Shown: piece by piece, positions 27,651 to 36,310 of the stretch | Layout of the letters: the number at the start of each line of letters is the position of its first letter | Numbering within the stretch: position 1 is the first letter of the stretch | Source of the DNA: Nitrospira sp. | GTDB taxonomy: Bacteria > Nitrospirota > Nitrospiria > Nitrospirales > Nitrospiraceae | Length of the DNA: 60,618 bases | Assembly (NCBI GenBank): GCA_018242725.1 | Contig: JAFEBI010000029.1 | Location: forward strand, 1-60,618 | Direction: 5' to 3' | The notes under the pieces: model-generated | Database searches by the model: none | What the model saw: only the letters and a program-made list of their open reading frames with translations | What the model was told of the DNA's origin: nothing | Made by a program: the position numbers and the translations under genes

Positions 27651-29165
27651 ATGTCGACTACCGGAGGATTGCGCGAATCGGCTGGGGGCAATTGGGCCCA
27701 TGACGTAACGAAGGCGCGCAGACTTCAATGGAAGAAGATGGCTGTACTGACGATCATTACGGTGATGACAGCCTGTTTGTTGGATATCGTATGGGGGCAG
27801 GACTCCGCCCCTCCGACTCAAGGCCCCACACCGCCTTCTCAGCAGTCTGAAATAGAGGAGTTGAAGGCCAAGGTAAAGGAATTGGAACAATCCGTTGATG
27901 CGCTCAAGAAAAAAGACCCTGAGCCGGTTGAGCCGCTTTCATCCGGAACGACGACAAAAGTTCCAGCCATCGATCGTGAACATACGTTGGTCACGGAAGA
28001 CGCATATGCGGACCCTCGAGTAGACAATGCGCCGTTTGATCCTGACCTGCGTGGGTTTTTCCGTTTTCCCGGCACTCATACCATGATGCGGATCGGCGGC
28101 TACATCAGGACGGATGCCATCTACGATTTCGATCAGCTTGGAAACATCAATCAGTTCAGACCAGAATCTATCCCGACTCCCAACCCGGGCACCTCGAATT
28201 TCAATATGTCCGCCCGGGCGTCACGTCTCAGCCTGGAAACGCGGAGCACGACCAAGTATGGGGATGTCCTGCGCACCTACATCGAGTTCGATTTCGTCGG
28301 AGGAGGCAATCGCACCGAATTTCGCCTGCGCCACTTCTATGGGCAATGGAGAAATCTCTTAGTGGGGCAAGCATGGTCGACCTTCCACGACTCGGATGCG
28401 ATCCCCGAAACCTCGGATTTTAATGGTCCGAACTCCTGGATTTTTCAGTTCAGCCCACAGATTCGATACACCTACGCATTGACCAAGTATCAAACGCTTG
28501 CCGCCGCCGTTGAGCAACCGTCCGCAGGGATCCCGGCGAGTAATCCTGTGACGGGTGAACCCGTTTCATCGACCAACCCTCTTCCGGATTTTGTCGTCCG
28601 GTATCGGTATGAAACGGATGACTACCACTTCAACACGGCGGCGCTCTTTCGGTCGGTCGGTGGTGTCACGAGTTCCGGGCGTGGAGATCATGTCTTTGGG
28701 TACGGTCTCATGGGCTCAGGGCTTGTGCGGCTTTGGGGGCGGGACAACTTGGTTTTTCAAGCCGTCTACGGTCAAGGGATCTCCCGGTACTTCACCGACA
28801 CCAAAAACCTTAACCTTGATGTCGGATATGATGCCGCAGGATCGTTCAATGCCCAACCGGCCTATGGAGGATATGCGGGATTTCAGCACTTCTGGAATGA
28901 TCGTTGGCGATCCACGGTGACCTACGGATTTCTTCAAGTCAACACATCGGAGGGATCTCCAGCTGACATCTACAAGAAAACACAATATGTCGACTGCAAC
29001 CTCATGTACAGTCCCGTTCCGGGATTCACGATCGGTGGAGGGGTGCTCTGGGGACAGCGGGTCAATAAGAATGATGAATCGGGAGACGGTTTTCGGATCA
29101 ATTTTCTGCTGAAATATGACCTGGTTAAACTACAGCAAGACGTCAAAAAAGTGTTGCCGTTCTAG
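27651..29165 (+). CDS. DcaP-like trimeric porin
   Basis: A 504-residue outer-membrane protein. After an N-terminal segment with one hydrophobic export signal (MAVLTIITVMTACLLDIV, about residues 30-47) comes a short coiled coil (SEIEELKAKVKELEQSVDAL), then the barrel, beginning GFFRFPGTHTMMRIGGYIRTD and ending with KYDLVKLQQDVKKVLPF. The coiled coil plus RIGGYIR start is characteristic of DcaP-type porins, which form trimers and pass small anions. ATG 27651 follows AGAAAGGAAAG; the signal is long, so ATG 27738 remains possible. A good promoter lies about 100 bases upstream. Confidence 0.88.
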   Translation: MSTTGGLRESAGGNWAHDVTKARRLQWKKMAVLTIITVMTACLLDIVWGQDSAPPTQGPTPPSQQSEIEELKAKVKELEQSVDALKKKDPEPVEPLSSGTTTKVPAIDREHTLVTEDAYADPRVDNAPFDPDLRGFFRFPGTHTMMRIGGYIRTDAIYDFDQLGNINQFRPESIPTPNPGTSNFNMSARASRLSLETRSTTKYGDVLRTYIEFDFVGGGNRTEFRLRHFYGQWRNLLVGQAWSTFHDSDAIPETSDFNGPNSWIFQFSPQIRYTYALTKYQTLAAAVEQPSAGIPASNPVTGEPVSSTNPLPDFVVRYRYETDDYHFNTAALFRSVGGVTSSGRGDHVFGYGLMGSGLVRLWGRDNLVFQAVYGQGISRYFTDTKNLNLDVGYDAAGSFNAQPAYGGYAGFQHFWNDRWRSTVTYGFLQVNTSEGSPADIYKKTQYVDCNLMYSPVPGFTIGGGVLWGQRVNKNDESGDGFRINFLLKYDLVKLQQDVKKVLPF

Positions 29166-29489
29166 TGGGTTGTGGGAGCTTGCAAAGGCAACCGCTATAC
29201 CTATCGTAGAAAATTGAGATGTATCACAAGGCTAAGCATCCTATAGGAATGACTCAGCAATCCGGGCCACTGTTTGAGAAGACGCCCCTGCGATCCCATC
29301 GTTGGGACAATTGAGAGGGAAGCGCATCCGAATTTCGATCTCGCCGCCTTCATCTATTCCGCTCAACGGGCTGTTGCCGGTTACCCCCTTACGAGGGATA
29401 ATGGTGTTCCTAAACAAGCATCGTACAGCAGGTCAATCGGATTCCAACAATACGTACCCTCCCCCTTCCTTATTTTTGAGAAAGAAGGA
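29166..29489. other. Intergenic region, porin to PilZ gene
   Basis: About 320 bases. The PilZ reading frame is open through part of it, but the sequence before residue M73 of that frame has no similarity to PilZ proteins and I treat it as untranslated. Confidence 0.4.
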
Positions 29490-30476
29490 ATGGGGCCCAT
29501 TGATGAGAAACTGGAGCATCGATCAATCATGGATCTGAATATCGAGGAGCAACGAATCGAACCCCGCGTTGCTGTGCACTTTCGTGCCTTAGTATCAGGC
29601 TCGATGGAGTCCGAAGGGACGGGCATCATTCTCGATCTTTCCCGAAGCGGGTGCCGGCTGGAAAGCCCGCTCCTTATGTTGCCTGGCCTCTCTGTAGAAC
29701 TGCGCATCGCGGTACCAGGCTTGGAGTGGGCACTGATGATTGATGGGGCCGATGTGCAGTGGGCGGACGAGGACCGCGCCGGATTGGCATTTGCTCGTAT
29801 CAGAGAGACCGAACAGCAGCGACTCGACGACTTGATGACCCGTCGGCTTTCGGGCAAAGATGCTGACAGCAATGAACAGATCGAGGTGGTCCCATTTGAG
29901 TTCCAAGAACTGGAAGCTGTGCTGGCGAAAGATCCTGAACTGGCCATCAGGAAGGGACTGGCATGGTTCGCGCTAGACCCGACGGAATTTCGTTTTCGTG
30001 GAGGAAGCCTGCTCAATAGAGCGTTTCCCACATGCACACCTGAGCTCGCAACCTCACTCGTCGAGTTAGTGAGGACTGGCGGATATGGGGAGGCAGATTT
30101 CTCCCTGGCACTTCTCCAGAGCTATCTTGGTTCAACATCCTCTGACGACGTACTAAAAGAGATTGTGTCACGTTGTTCCCATGACGATCGCATAGTGAGA
30201 GGAGTCCAGAGCTTCATCCATAGCCCCGGCCCAACCTCAGTCTCCGGTGAATTCGCACTGGCAGAAGCCTGGCGGATCAAGAAAGAATCGCTGACGCACT
30301 GGCTGACAGATGAACGCCAAGTGGTCAAATCATTCGCCGCACAGCACATTGCAGAGCTCGACCGAATGATCGCGGCCGAGCGGCATCGTGTGGAGACTGA
30401 ACGGGAGGCGCGTGAGAGGAGCCGACATGAGGACGAGTCTGGCCATGATCATGGTTACAGGCCAAAACCATTCTGA
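29490..30476 (+). CDS. PilZ-domain protein with long C-terminal region
   Basis: A 328-residue protein. The first 120 residues are a PilZ domain: EQRIEPRVAVHFRAL gives the RxxxR-type motif (degenerate), and DLSRSGCRLESPLLM is the D/NxSxxG motif needed for cyclic-di-GMP binding; VQWADEDRAGLAF follows. The remaining 200 residues are helical and unrecognised (LAKDPELAIRKGLAWFALD; ESLTHWLTDERQVVKSFAAQ), ending in a charged His-rich tail. It probably reads cyclic-di-GMP for an unknown effector. The start is uncertain: ATG 29490 and ATG 29529 both lie near weak ribosome-binding sites. Confidence 0.75.
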   Translation: MGPIDEKLEHRSIMDLNIEEQRIEPRVAVHFRALVSGSMESEGTGIILDLSRSGCRLESPLLMLPGLSVELRIAVPGLEWALMIDGADVQWADEDRAGLAFARIRETEQQRLDDLMTRRLSGKDADSNEQIEVVPFEFQELEAVLAKDPELAIRKGLAWFALDPTEFRFRGGSLLNRAFPTCTPELATSLVELVRTGGYGEADFSLALLQSYLGSTSSDDVLKEIVSRCSHDDRIVRGVQSFIHSPGPTSVSGEFALAEAWRIKKESLTHWLTDERQVVKSFAAQHIAELDRMIAAERHRVETEREARERSRHEDESGHDHGYRPKPF

Positions 30477-30911
30477 CTATGGAAAAAGATAAGGGAACGG
30501 GGCGATGCCTCAAGTGATCCATATCCGTCATGCCACCTGGATGGGCTACGACGATTTTTAGGGGAAATAGAATGGCATGGCGTCTTAACGCCTTGAGGTG
30601 TTCCCATTCTATGGGAAGTTCGTTGGTGTGCTCGTTGCGCTTGCTCTGCATACACTTGAACGTCGGCCTTACCTCCCTACTCTCTCCTTTTCAAATCCAT
30701 AGACCCGCCGGATTCTACAAAGTACAATAAGCCGTTTCTCCGTTTGGCTTCTATGCATTGAAGCAATACGCCCTTTCTTTAGGGAAGGTCTGATTTATTC
30801 TGAATTTCGATCACAGACAGGTCGAATCTCCAGTATTCTGAGAGCTGACTGGTTAAAAAACGGAATTAATCAGACCTTCCTTAGATTGGTTTTGATGAAA
30901 GGATGATGTCG
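30477..30911. other. Intergenic region holding the MITE
   Basis: About 430 bases without a gene; the second half contains the 98-base IS5-type miniature element described separately. The first 300 bases show nothing I can name. Confidence 0.5.
30783..30880. mobile_element. 98-bp miniature inverted-repeat element, IS5 type, with TTAG target duplication
   Basis: The ends GGAAGGTCTGATTTATTCTG (30783-30802) and CGGAATTAATCAGACCTTCC (30861-30880) are near-perfect inverted repeats. The element is bordered by TTAG on both sides (30779-30782 and 30881-30884), a 4-base duplication that fits the YTAR target of the IS5 subgroup, and the GGAAGGT start resembles IS5 ends. There is no coding capacity, so it would depend on a transposase elsewhere. 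It sits just upstream of the Sel1 gene. Confidence 0.75.
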
Positions 30912-31424
30912 ATGTGGCGTTGTGTCATGATGATACTGTTGGTTGTAACCTGTGCATCAGGAACAAGACCTGAATCCATTGGTGCGGCACAGTCCATTGG
31001 AGAAGCGGAATTTGCGTATGAGCGTGGCGATTATACCCAAGCCGCCAGAATTTTCAGCCCATTCGCAGAGCAAGGCGTCGCATCGGCCCAGTTCTATCTG
31101 GGCCTGATGCATGAAAAAGGGCGAGGTGTCAGGCAGGACCACTCCGTAGCATTGATGTGGTTTCGCAAAGCTGCCGCGCAGGGTTACGCCGGCCCGCAGA
31201 ATAACCTGGGGTTGATCTATGAGCGAGGCCGCGGCGTCCGAAAAGACGTCGTTCGCGCGCTGATGTGGTACACCATCGCGGTCGCCCTGTTGAATGGAGA
31301 TGAGGGGAACACGGCCATACAGCGTCGAGACCATTTGATCTCACAAATGACGGCTGCACAGATCGAGCAGGCGCAAGAGCTGGCGCGACGCTGTCAGCAG
31401 TCACAGTTCAGGGATTGCGACTAG
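30912..31424 (+). CDS. Exported Sel1-repeat protein
   Basis: A 170-residue protein with an N-terminal signal (MWRCVMMILLVVTCASG) and Sel1-type repeats: AEFAYERGDYTQAARIFSPF, AQFYLGLMHEKGRGVRQD, and PQNNLGLIYERGRGVRKD. These are alpha/alpha solenoid repeats used for protein contacts. ATG 30912 is chosen because AAAGGA lies 8 bases upstream; ATG 30903 and 30906 would overlap that site. It begins 32 bases after the MITE, which may influence its promoter. Confidence 0.85.
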   Translation: MWRCVMMILLVVTCASGTRPESIGAAQSIGEAEFAYERGDYTQAARIFSPFAEQGVASAQFYLGLMHEKGRGVRQDHSVALMWFRKAAAQGYAGPQNNLGLIYERGRGVRKDVVRALMWYTIAVALLNGDEGNTAIQRRDHLISQMTAAQIEQAQELARRCQQSQFRDCD

Positions 31425-31669
31425 AAACGTCGCAATTCTTGTCGCCGTGCCTCACGGACGTCCGGATTGAAGGCCCTTCCGAGAGTTTGGAGACTTGCGG
31501 ATCTCTCATGCCCCGCCCACAGTGCTAGCGCAAGTTCATCGAAGAAAGCGCTCTCGAACGACAGGTTCGGCGTTCACCGAGTGGAGTTCAAGGCCGCGCC
31601 CCTTGCGTTCCACTAGATGCCCGGTTATATCATTAGCAAGAAAATCACACTTACCTTGGACGGGAGAAC

Positions 31670-32143
31670 ATGTCGATGAAGAGAACCATCGTTGCGAGCG
31701 CATTACTCTATTGTGCCATGATCGTTTCGGCCGGTTACGCAGAGGAGGTCGGGAGCGTCGACACCAAATTCAAAATGTTGGGGCCCGATCACAAAATTGT
31801 GATTGAAGCGTTTGACGATCCTAAGGTTGAAGGCATCACCTGTTATCTGAGTCGATCCAAAAAAGGTGGTTTAAAAGGGATGGTTGGTTTGGCGGAGGAA
31901 ACCTCAGACGCCGCGCTCTCATGTCGTCAAGTCGGTCCTATTCGTACGACGAGTGAACTGAAAGAAGGTGAGCGGGTCTTTAGTGAGAGTCGCTCTCTTG
32001 TCTTTAAGAAGCTTCAGGTCGTCCGCTTTTTCGACAAGAAACGCCAGACCTACGTGTATCTTGCTTATAGCGATCGCGTGATCGAGGGGTCACCACAGAA
32101 TGCCATTTCCACTGTGCCGATCCAACCTTGGGCCAGTCAGTAA
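31670..32143 (+). CDS. CreA-family periplasmic protein
   Basis: A 157-residue protein with a signal peptide (to VSAGYAEE) and the very conserved CreA stretches [37 protein letters not shown] and [10 protein letters not shown], with two Cys that probably form a disulfide. CreA is widespread but has no established biochemical role. It is the second gene of a run of exported proteins on this strand. Confidence 0.92.
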   Translation: MSMKRTIVASALLYCAMIVSAGYAEEVGSVDTKFKMLGPDHKIVIEAFDDPKVEGITCYLSRSKKGGLKGMVGLAEETSDAALSCRQVGPIRTTSELKEGERVFSESRSLVFKKLQVVRFFDKKRQTYVYLAYSDRVIEGSPQNAISTVPIQPWASQ

Positions 32144-32750
32144 GCCTAGGAATCCACCGTTATGACGCAGAGAGTGGCAAAAAGGCCGCTGGCCTACGTC
32201 GTGATGCATTGGGGGTATTTGGAAAGATCTGCCTGCTACGGAATCGGTCCCACCACGACGACCGGCCATCCAGCGACTATGGCTTCGTCCAACAATCTGA
32301 TGAGCACACGGTCTATGCGGATGCTTGTCCTGGCAGCTTCTTTCTCTGTACTCTCACGACTGATAGGGGCGAATACCTGATCGGTGGCCGACTATAGTCT
32401 TTAGAGAAAGGTCGTCCACGGTAGAGCGTTCCATCCCTTGATCAAGGTTGCTCGAATGCCCTTGCGAAACCTTGGACAAGTAAGGTGGCTCCGGTTGGTT
32501 GGACAGTTTTTACCAGTTCATCAGTGGTGCCTGGCGAATGGCTGACTACGCGGCAGTCCGCCGTGTGGTCAGATGGTCATCATAGACCTTGGTGGGGCGG
32601 TGGACCCCCTCTACGTTCCAACGCCATCCCCGACAATCCATTCCTGAGTATCCCATCCCAGGCTCTTTCCCGGAACAATTTCTCATTCTGCGCTTACGTG
32701 GTACGATTGTCCCATCAATCTGCTCGCTGTTTCCATTGGGAGCAAGTGGT
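32144..32750. other. Intergenic region, no supported gene
   Basis: About 600 bases. Several frames of 70-100 codons are open on the plus strand, but none has a signal peptide, recognisable domain or good ribosome-binding site; they read as Pro/Trp/Arg-rich chance translations. Confidence 0.45.
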
Positions 32751-33164
32751 ATGGCCGCGCATGGATTCTTCGGAGCGATCCTTCTGGTGATACTGATGAC
32801 CTCTCCTGTCAGTGCGGAGACCTTCCGCTCGGATTCGAAACGGTTTAAGAATACCAACATGGACATCGTGATAACTGAAACGGAGCGTTCTCCACGAACA
32901 TCGGTCGTACACATTCAAATCAAGGCCATCGGTTCGTCGGTAGGCTCTTCATTCTTCCTCTTATGCAGCGTGCGTGACTTGGCTCAACAGCGCGGCCACT
33001 ACCGCTACATATCCAAGGCGGAAGGACAACCCCACCCAAACCACATGCTGATCGGCTTCCTTAAGAGTGCAACCGATAAGCCTGAACAGCTTGACTCGCG
33101 ACTCATGGGGCAACAGGTGATAGACCTCGAACAGTTTGCATCGATCTGTGACAAGATGCAGTGA
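32751..33164 (+). CDS. Exported hypothetical protein
   Basis: A 137-residue protein with a clear signal peptide (AAHGFFGAILLVILMTSPVSAE) and a mature domain of about 115 residues with two Cys (FFLLCSVRDL and FASICDKMQ) that could pair. I do not recognise the family. ATG 32751 follows GGGAGCAAG at good spacing, so I reject the longer frame from 32589. Part of the exported-protein run. Confidence 0.7.
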   Translation: MAAHGFFGAILLVILMTSPVSAETFRSDSKRFKNTNMDIVITETERSPRTSVVHIQIKAIGSSVGSSFFLLCSVRDLAQQRGHYRYISKAEGQPHPNHMLIGFLKSATDKPEQLDSRLMGQQVIDLEQFASICDKMQ

Positions 33165-33225
33165 CTCATACTGAAAACGGCCTTCCGTCGCGCTCTCTCT
33201 CACCGTCCCGACTACGCGCATTTGT

Positions 33226-33231
33226 TATAAT
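33226..33231 (+). promoter_or_regulatory. Perfect -10 box immediately before a lipoprotein start
   Basis: TATAAT ends 8 bases before ATG 33240. If used, transcription would start at or within about two bases of the start codon, giving a leaderless or nearly leaderless mRNA; no ribosome-binding site is present. No good -35 is visible. Confidence 0.45.
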
Positions 33232-33239
33232 TTGTTCTT

Positions 33240-33848
33240 ATGGTGTCACGGCAGTTCATCACCTGGACGCTTCCGCCAGCTTCTCTTCTTGCCGTCATCC
33301 TGATACTGGCAGGCTGCGTTTCCAAGCGTCCACCTACCGGCGTCCACTTCCCGATCACCAACGGCTTCCATTCTCGCTTGCCCACCGAGCAGGAGCGTAT
33401 CCTGATCTGGGGAGAGCCTCTATTGAACAATGTGGCTCAAGAATGGCTTCAGTCTCATCACTACTCTTACATCCTGGCCACTCCAAAGAATGTCCCTCCT
33501 GCATTAAGCCGTGAAGCAATCCTCGCGCTCACAGCAGAGCTAGGAGCAGATTTCGTGCTCATTCTTGAACGGGAAGAACTGAAGACAGGAACATTGATCG
33601 AATCTCATTGCGGCGCACGTTTCAATGTCAGTGTGACGGTGCATGGCCTTACGCGGTTGAGTCGAGAAACGGCCTTCCACGGCAGCGCGTATTACCCGCA
33701 TTGCGTTGAACGCACTCACGAGGTTATTGCAAAGCTGACCTGCCAAGCTCTTGCGACTGCCTGGGGGTTCCGCCCATCCGGACAGTTGGAGATTCCGTCA
33801 TCACTGGCCTGTACAACCGGGCAGATCACGCCTGCCTCGATTCGTTAA
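33240..33848 (+). CDS. Hypothetical lipoprotein
   Basis: A 202-residue protein with a type II signal peptide: hydrophobic stretch PPASLLAVILILAGC with the lipobox LAGC. The mature part has AILALTAELGADFVLILEREE and a strand with HCGARFNVSVTVHGL, recalling the fold of lipoproteins that form part of the envelope, but I cannot assign a family. The ATG has no Shine-Dalgarno sequence and lies directly after a TATAAT, hinting at leaderless translation. Next to other exported proteins. Confidence 0.75.
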   Translation: MVSRQFITWTLPPASLLAVILILAGCVSKRPPTGVHFPITNGFHSRLPTEQERILIWGEPLLNNVAQEWLQSHHYSYILATPKNVPPALSREAILALTAELGADFVLILEREELKTGTLIESHCGARFNVSVTVHGLTRLSRETAFHGSAYYPHCVERTHEVIAKLTCQALATAWGFRPSGQLEIPSSLACTTGQITPASIR

Positions 33849-34058
33849 TTTCAGCCAAGATAAAGCCTGGCCCCATCTCCCTGCCCAGCATCGCCATAAA
33901 GTACCTCGTATCGCATGGGGGTACCCACACCAAAGCACTAGTGTCATTGCATGTAATTCTATTGCTTTCATCAATGGGCAGCGTGTAAGAGAGGTTCACC
34001 GTCACGGGTAAGTTGGGTGCCTGGTTATCTCTTGAGATTCGCGCCGCAAGGAGGGCTC

Positions 34059-34583
34059 ATGATGAGAGGAACCAATAGCCGTATAGCGGCAATGTCGCTG
34101 GGACTCGTTCTGCTGTTGACCGGGGCGGCATGGGCCGAGGACGATCGTGGCGAGTTCCATCGCTCCCTGAAAGGGACTTTCCGGTTTAGTGCAGTCAAAA
34201 CCTGCACGGAAGCTTCGCTCGGTTCTACGATACATTTCTACTTCAACGGGGCCATCGTCTATGACGGCAATGGTTCCGCAAAGCTGACTCAACAGGGGAC
34301 AGTGGTCCTTCCCGGATCGACTGCTACGTCGTTCGAAGAAAGCGCTCAATTAACCTATGTCCAGAAGTCAAATGGGAGTTTTGTTCAAGAGGGAACATTT
34401 GTTGCAGCAGATCATTCCTATACCGTCACAGGCTCGCGAATGATCGGACAGATCGATGCACAAGGTTCTGTCCTAATGCTCAATGGTCCCATCCCTGCCG
34501 AGCAGGAAATAGTAGCCGGTTCCGGAGGCAGTGTATCTCAGTATCTCTGTGGCACTTCTTGGACAGCCGTCCGGATACGTTGA
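34059..34583 (+). CDS. Exported hypothetical protein
   Basis: A 174-residue protein with a signal peptide (SLGLVLLLTGAAWAED) and a beta-rich mature domain (GTFRFSAVKTCTEA, IHFYFNGAIVYDGNGSAKL, HSYTVTGSRMIGQID), with two Cys, one near each end, likely a disulfide. The pattern is that of a small barrel or lipocalin-like secreted protein, but I do not recognise the family. The start follows AAGGAGGG; two adjacent ATG codons (34059, 34062) are possible. Confidence 0.7.
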   Translation: MMRGTNSRIAAMSLGLVLLLTGAAWAEDDRGEFHRSLKGTFRFSAVKTCTEASLGSTIHFYFNGAIVYDGNGSAKLTQQGTVVLPGSTATSFEESAQLTYVQKSNGSFVQEGTFVAADHSYTVTGSRMIGQIDAQGSVLMLNGPIPAEQEIVAGSGGSVSQYLCGTSWTAVRIR

Positions 34584-34778
34584 ATGCTGAATCTATCAAA
34601 CTGATAGCCATCCGGCCTCGGCACAAAGTCTATGTGATGACAAGTGAGCTAGCCTGTCACTCTTCTTGAGCCACGGTTGAGAGAAATCCTCTCTCTCCTT
34701 CTGCTGGCTTCGACTTCGACCCCACCCAATGCGGAATACCGAACTCTTGACAGCGTCAGGTAGAATCCCTCACACCAC

Positions 34779-35147
34779 ATGGCCAACTTTTCTCATACCA
34801 GGACCTACGTGCGTTTCCCCTTCGATTCGCCGCTCATTCTAGGAGGGGAGTCCTATGTGTGTGAGGGAATACTGCAAAACCTTTCCTTGCAGGGTTGTTC
34901 AATCGTATCCGACCGTGAACTGGCACTAGGCAGCATAGTACGTATAAGCCTCATCTTGCCAGATCAGCCGCGTGCATTATCGATTGAGATGGGCCGCGTC
35001 ATCTGGGCGCAGGGTTCTGAGTGCGGATTGCAGTTTATGGAACTATCACTGCCGTCGCGACTGCGTCTTGGTCGTACCCTACGAGTTGCGCTAATTGATT
35101 TCCTAAATGCTCGAAACCTGCGTGAGTGTGAGCAATCTGCCGTATAA
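34779..35147 (+). CDS. PilZ-domain protein
   Basis: A 122-residue single-domain PilZ protein. RTYVRFPFDSPL supplies an RxxxR-like start, NLSLQGCSIVS is the N/DxSxxG motif, and RVIWAQGSECGLQF matches the second half. It should bind cyclic-di-GMP and act on an unknown partner. The start has no clear ribosome-binding site; a TAGAAT box at 34761-34766 lies 12 bases upstream. It closes the exported-protein run and is the second PilZ gene within 6 kb. Confidence 0.85.
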   Translation: MANFSHTRTYVRFPFDSPLILGGESYVCEGILQNLSLQGCSIVSDRELALGSIVRISLILPDQPRALSIEMGRVIWAQGSECGLQFMELSLPSRLRLGRTLRVALIDFLNARNLRECEQSAV

Positions 35148-36310
35148 ATCTCCCGCCGATGCTTCCATCGACTTGCGATTGTACGTGCAGAAGGCATGAA
35201 TCACAAAGACAGAGCGCCACGAGACGTTCCAGGGATGAATATCTTACCGATAGAAATCGAACTCGCTCACCACACGACTTACATACTTAACTGCGCTTTG
35301 TAAAGGTGTGAACCGATCAGACCGGCGAATGAAGGCTCAATGGAAGTCAGAGAGAATGGTGACCGATCATGGCTGCATGTTCTTATGGGCAGTAAATGCA
35401 GAGATGACGATGGTCTTCTCAATCATCGTCATCTCAGAGATGTGAGACGTAATTAGTTGAAACTCCGACAAGGTCATATGCCGTTGCCGTCTGATCCAAT
35501 CTATCAACGGCTTCCAGAGAGGATTAAAGTTCTGAAACCACCATCCAGGAACCACCTCATCCATAGAATCTCTCGTCGACATTCGTAAGACCTTAGCCTG
35601 AATGAGTGTAGCTGAAGCTCTTGATGCCTCTTGATCCTCTCGAATGCTGGACAACAATCTTGGCTGAATCATACAGAAAAAACCGTCGGCACCTTATCGA
35701 ATTACGATATCCTCTGATTCCACAAACAGGTCTATCGCCATCTCTCACAAACCGACTCATTTCATGAAGCAAATCAAGTGCCAAAACATATGTATTTATT
35801 TTTCCTAATAGTTTTGAGTAATCCGATGTTATGACCTTGAAGCGAGTGACTAATTTTGCACGCAGTGTATTATTTTCAGACACATGCTTCATTCATGAAT
35901 CCACTTTCGCACGCAGCCCAAACTGAACCATGTCCAAGACGAACTGAATCGCACTGCTATTTTTTCTTGCGTTTAAGAATGTGTCAGGCAGAATTCTTTC
36001 TCTGTCGCCTACAATGCCACTCCTGATAAGTGTTCTATTTCGGAACAGTACTGCTTACCTTCTGATACAACTTCATTTGTATAGTTATGCAGGATAATAG
36101 GTCTTGCACACAGCACATACAGAGATCCTGCCAGCACCATCTATATACGGTGTACAGATAGATCAAGGTGAGCGTTTCACTCATGAAACACTTTTTTGAT
36201 CTTGGTGTGTGGATCGTTTTGCTCTATGAGAGCCTGAAGGGGTATGCCTTCCGAATGATCCTATGGATTGGAAGAGGCGCACGATCCAACAAAACTACTT
36301 GCAACGTCCG
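35148..36310. other. AT-richer region without a convincing gene
   Basis: More than 1.1 kb. Two overlapping minus-strand frames (35593-35892, 99 residues; 35367-35672, 101 residues) lie in different phases and could be halves of one decayed gene, since both look less random than usual (helical, e.g. NTYVLALDLLHEMSRFV), but I recognise neither. From about 35750 the base composition is visibly richer in A and T than the neighbours, suggesting foreign or decayed DNA. The region also lies downstream of the sigma-54 activator. Confidence 0.4.
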
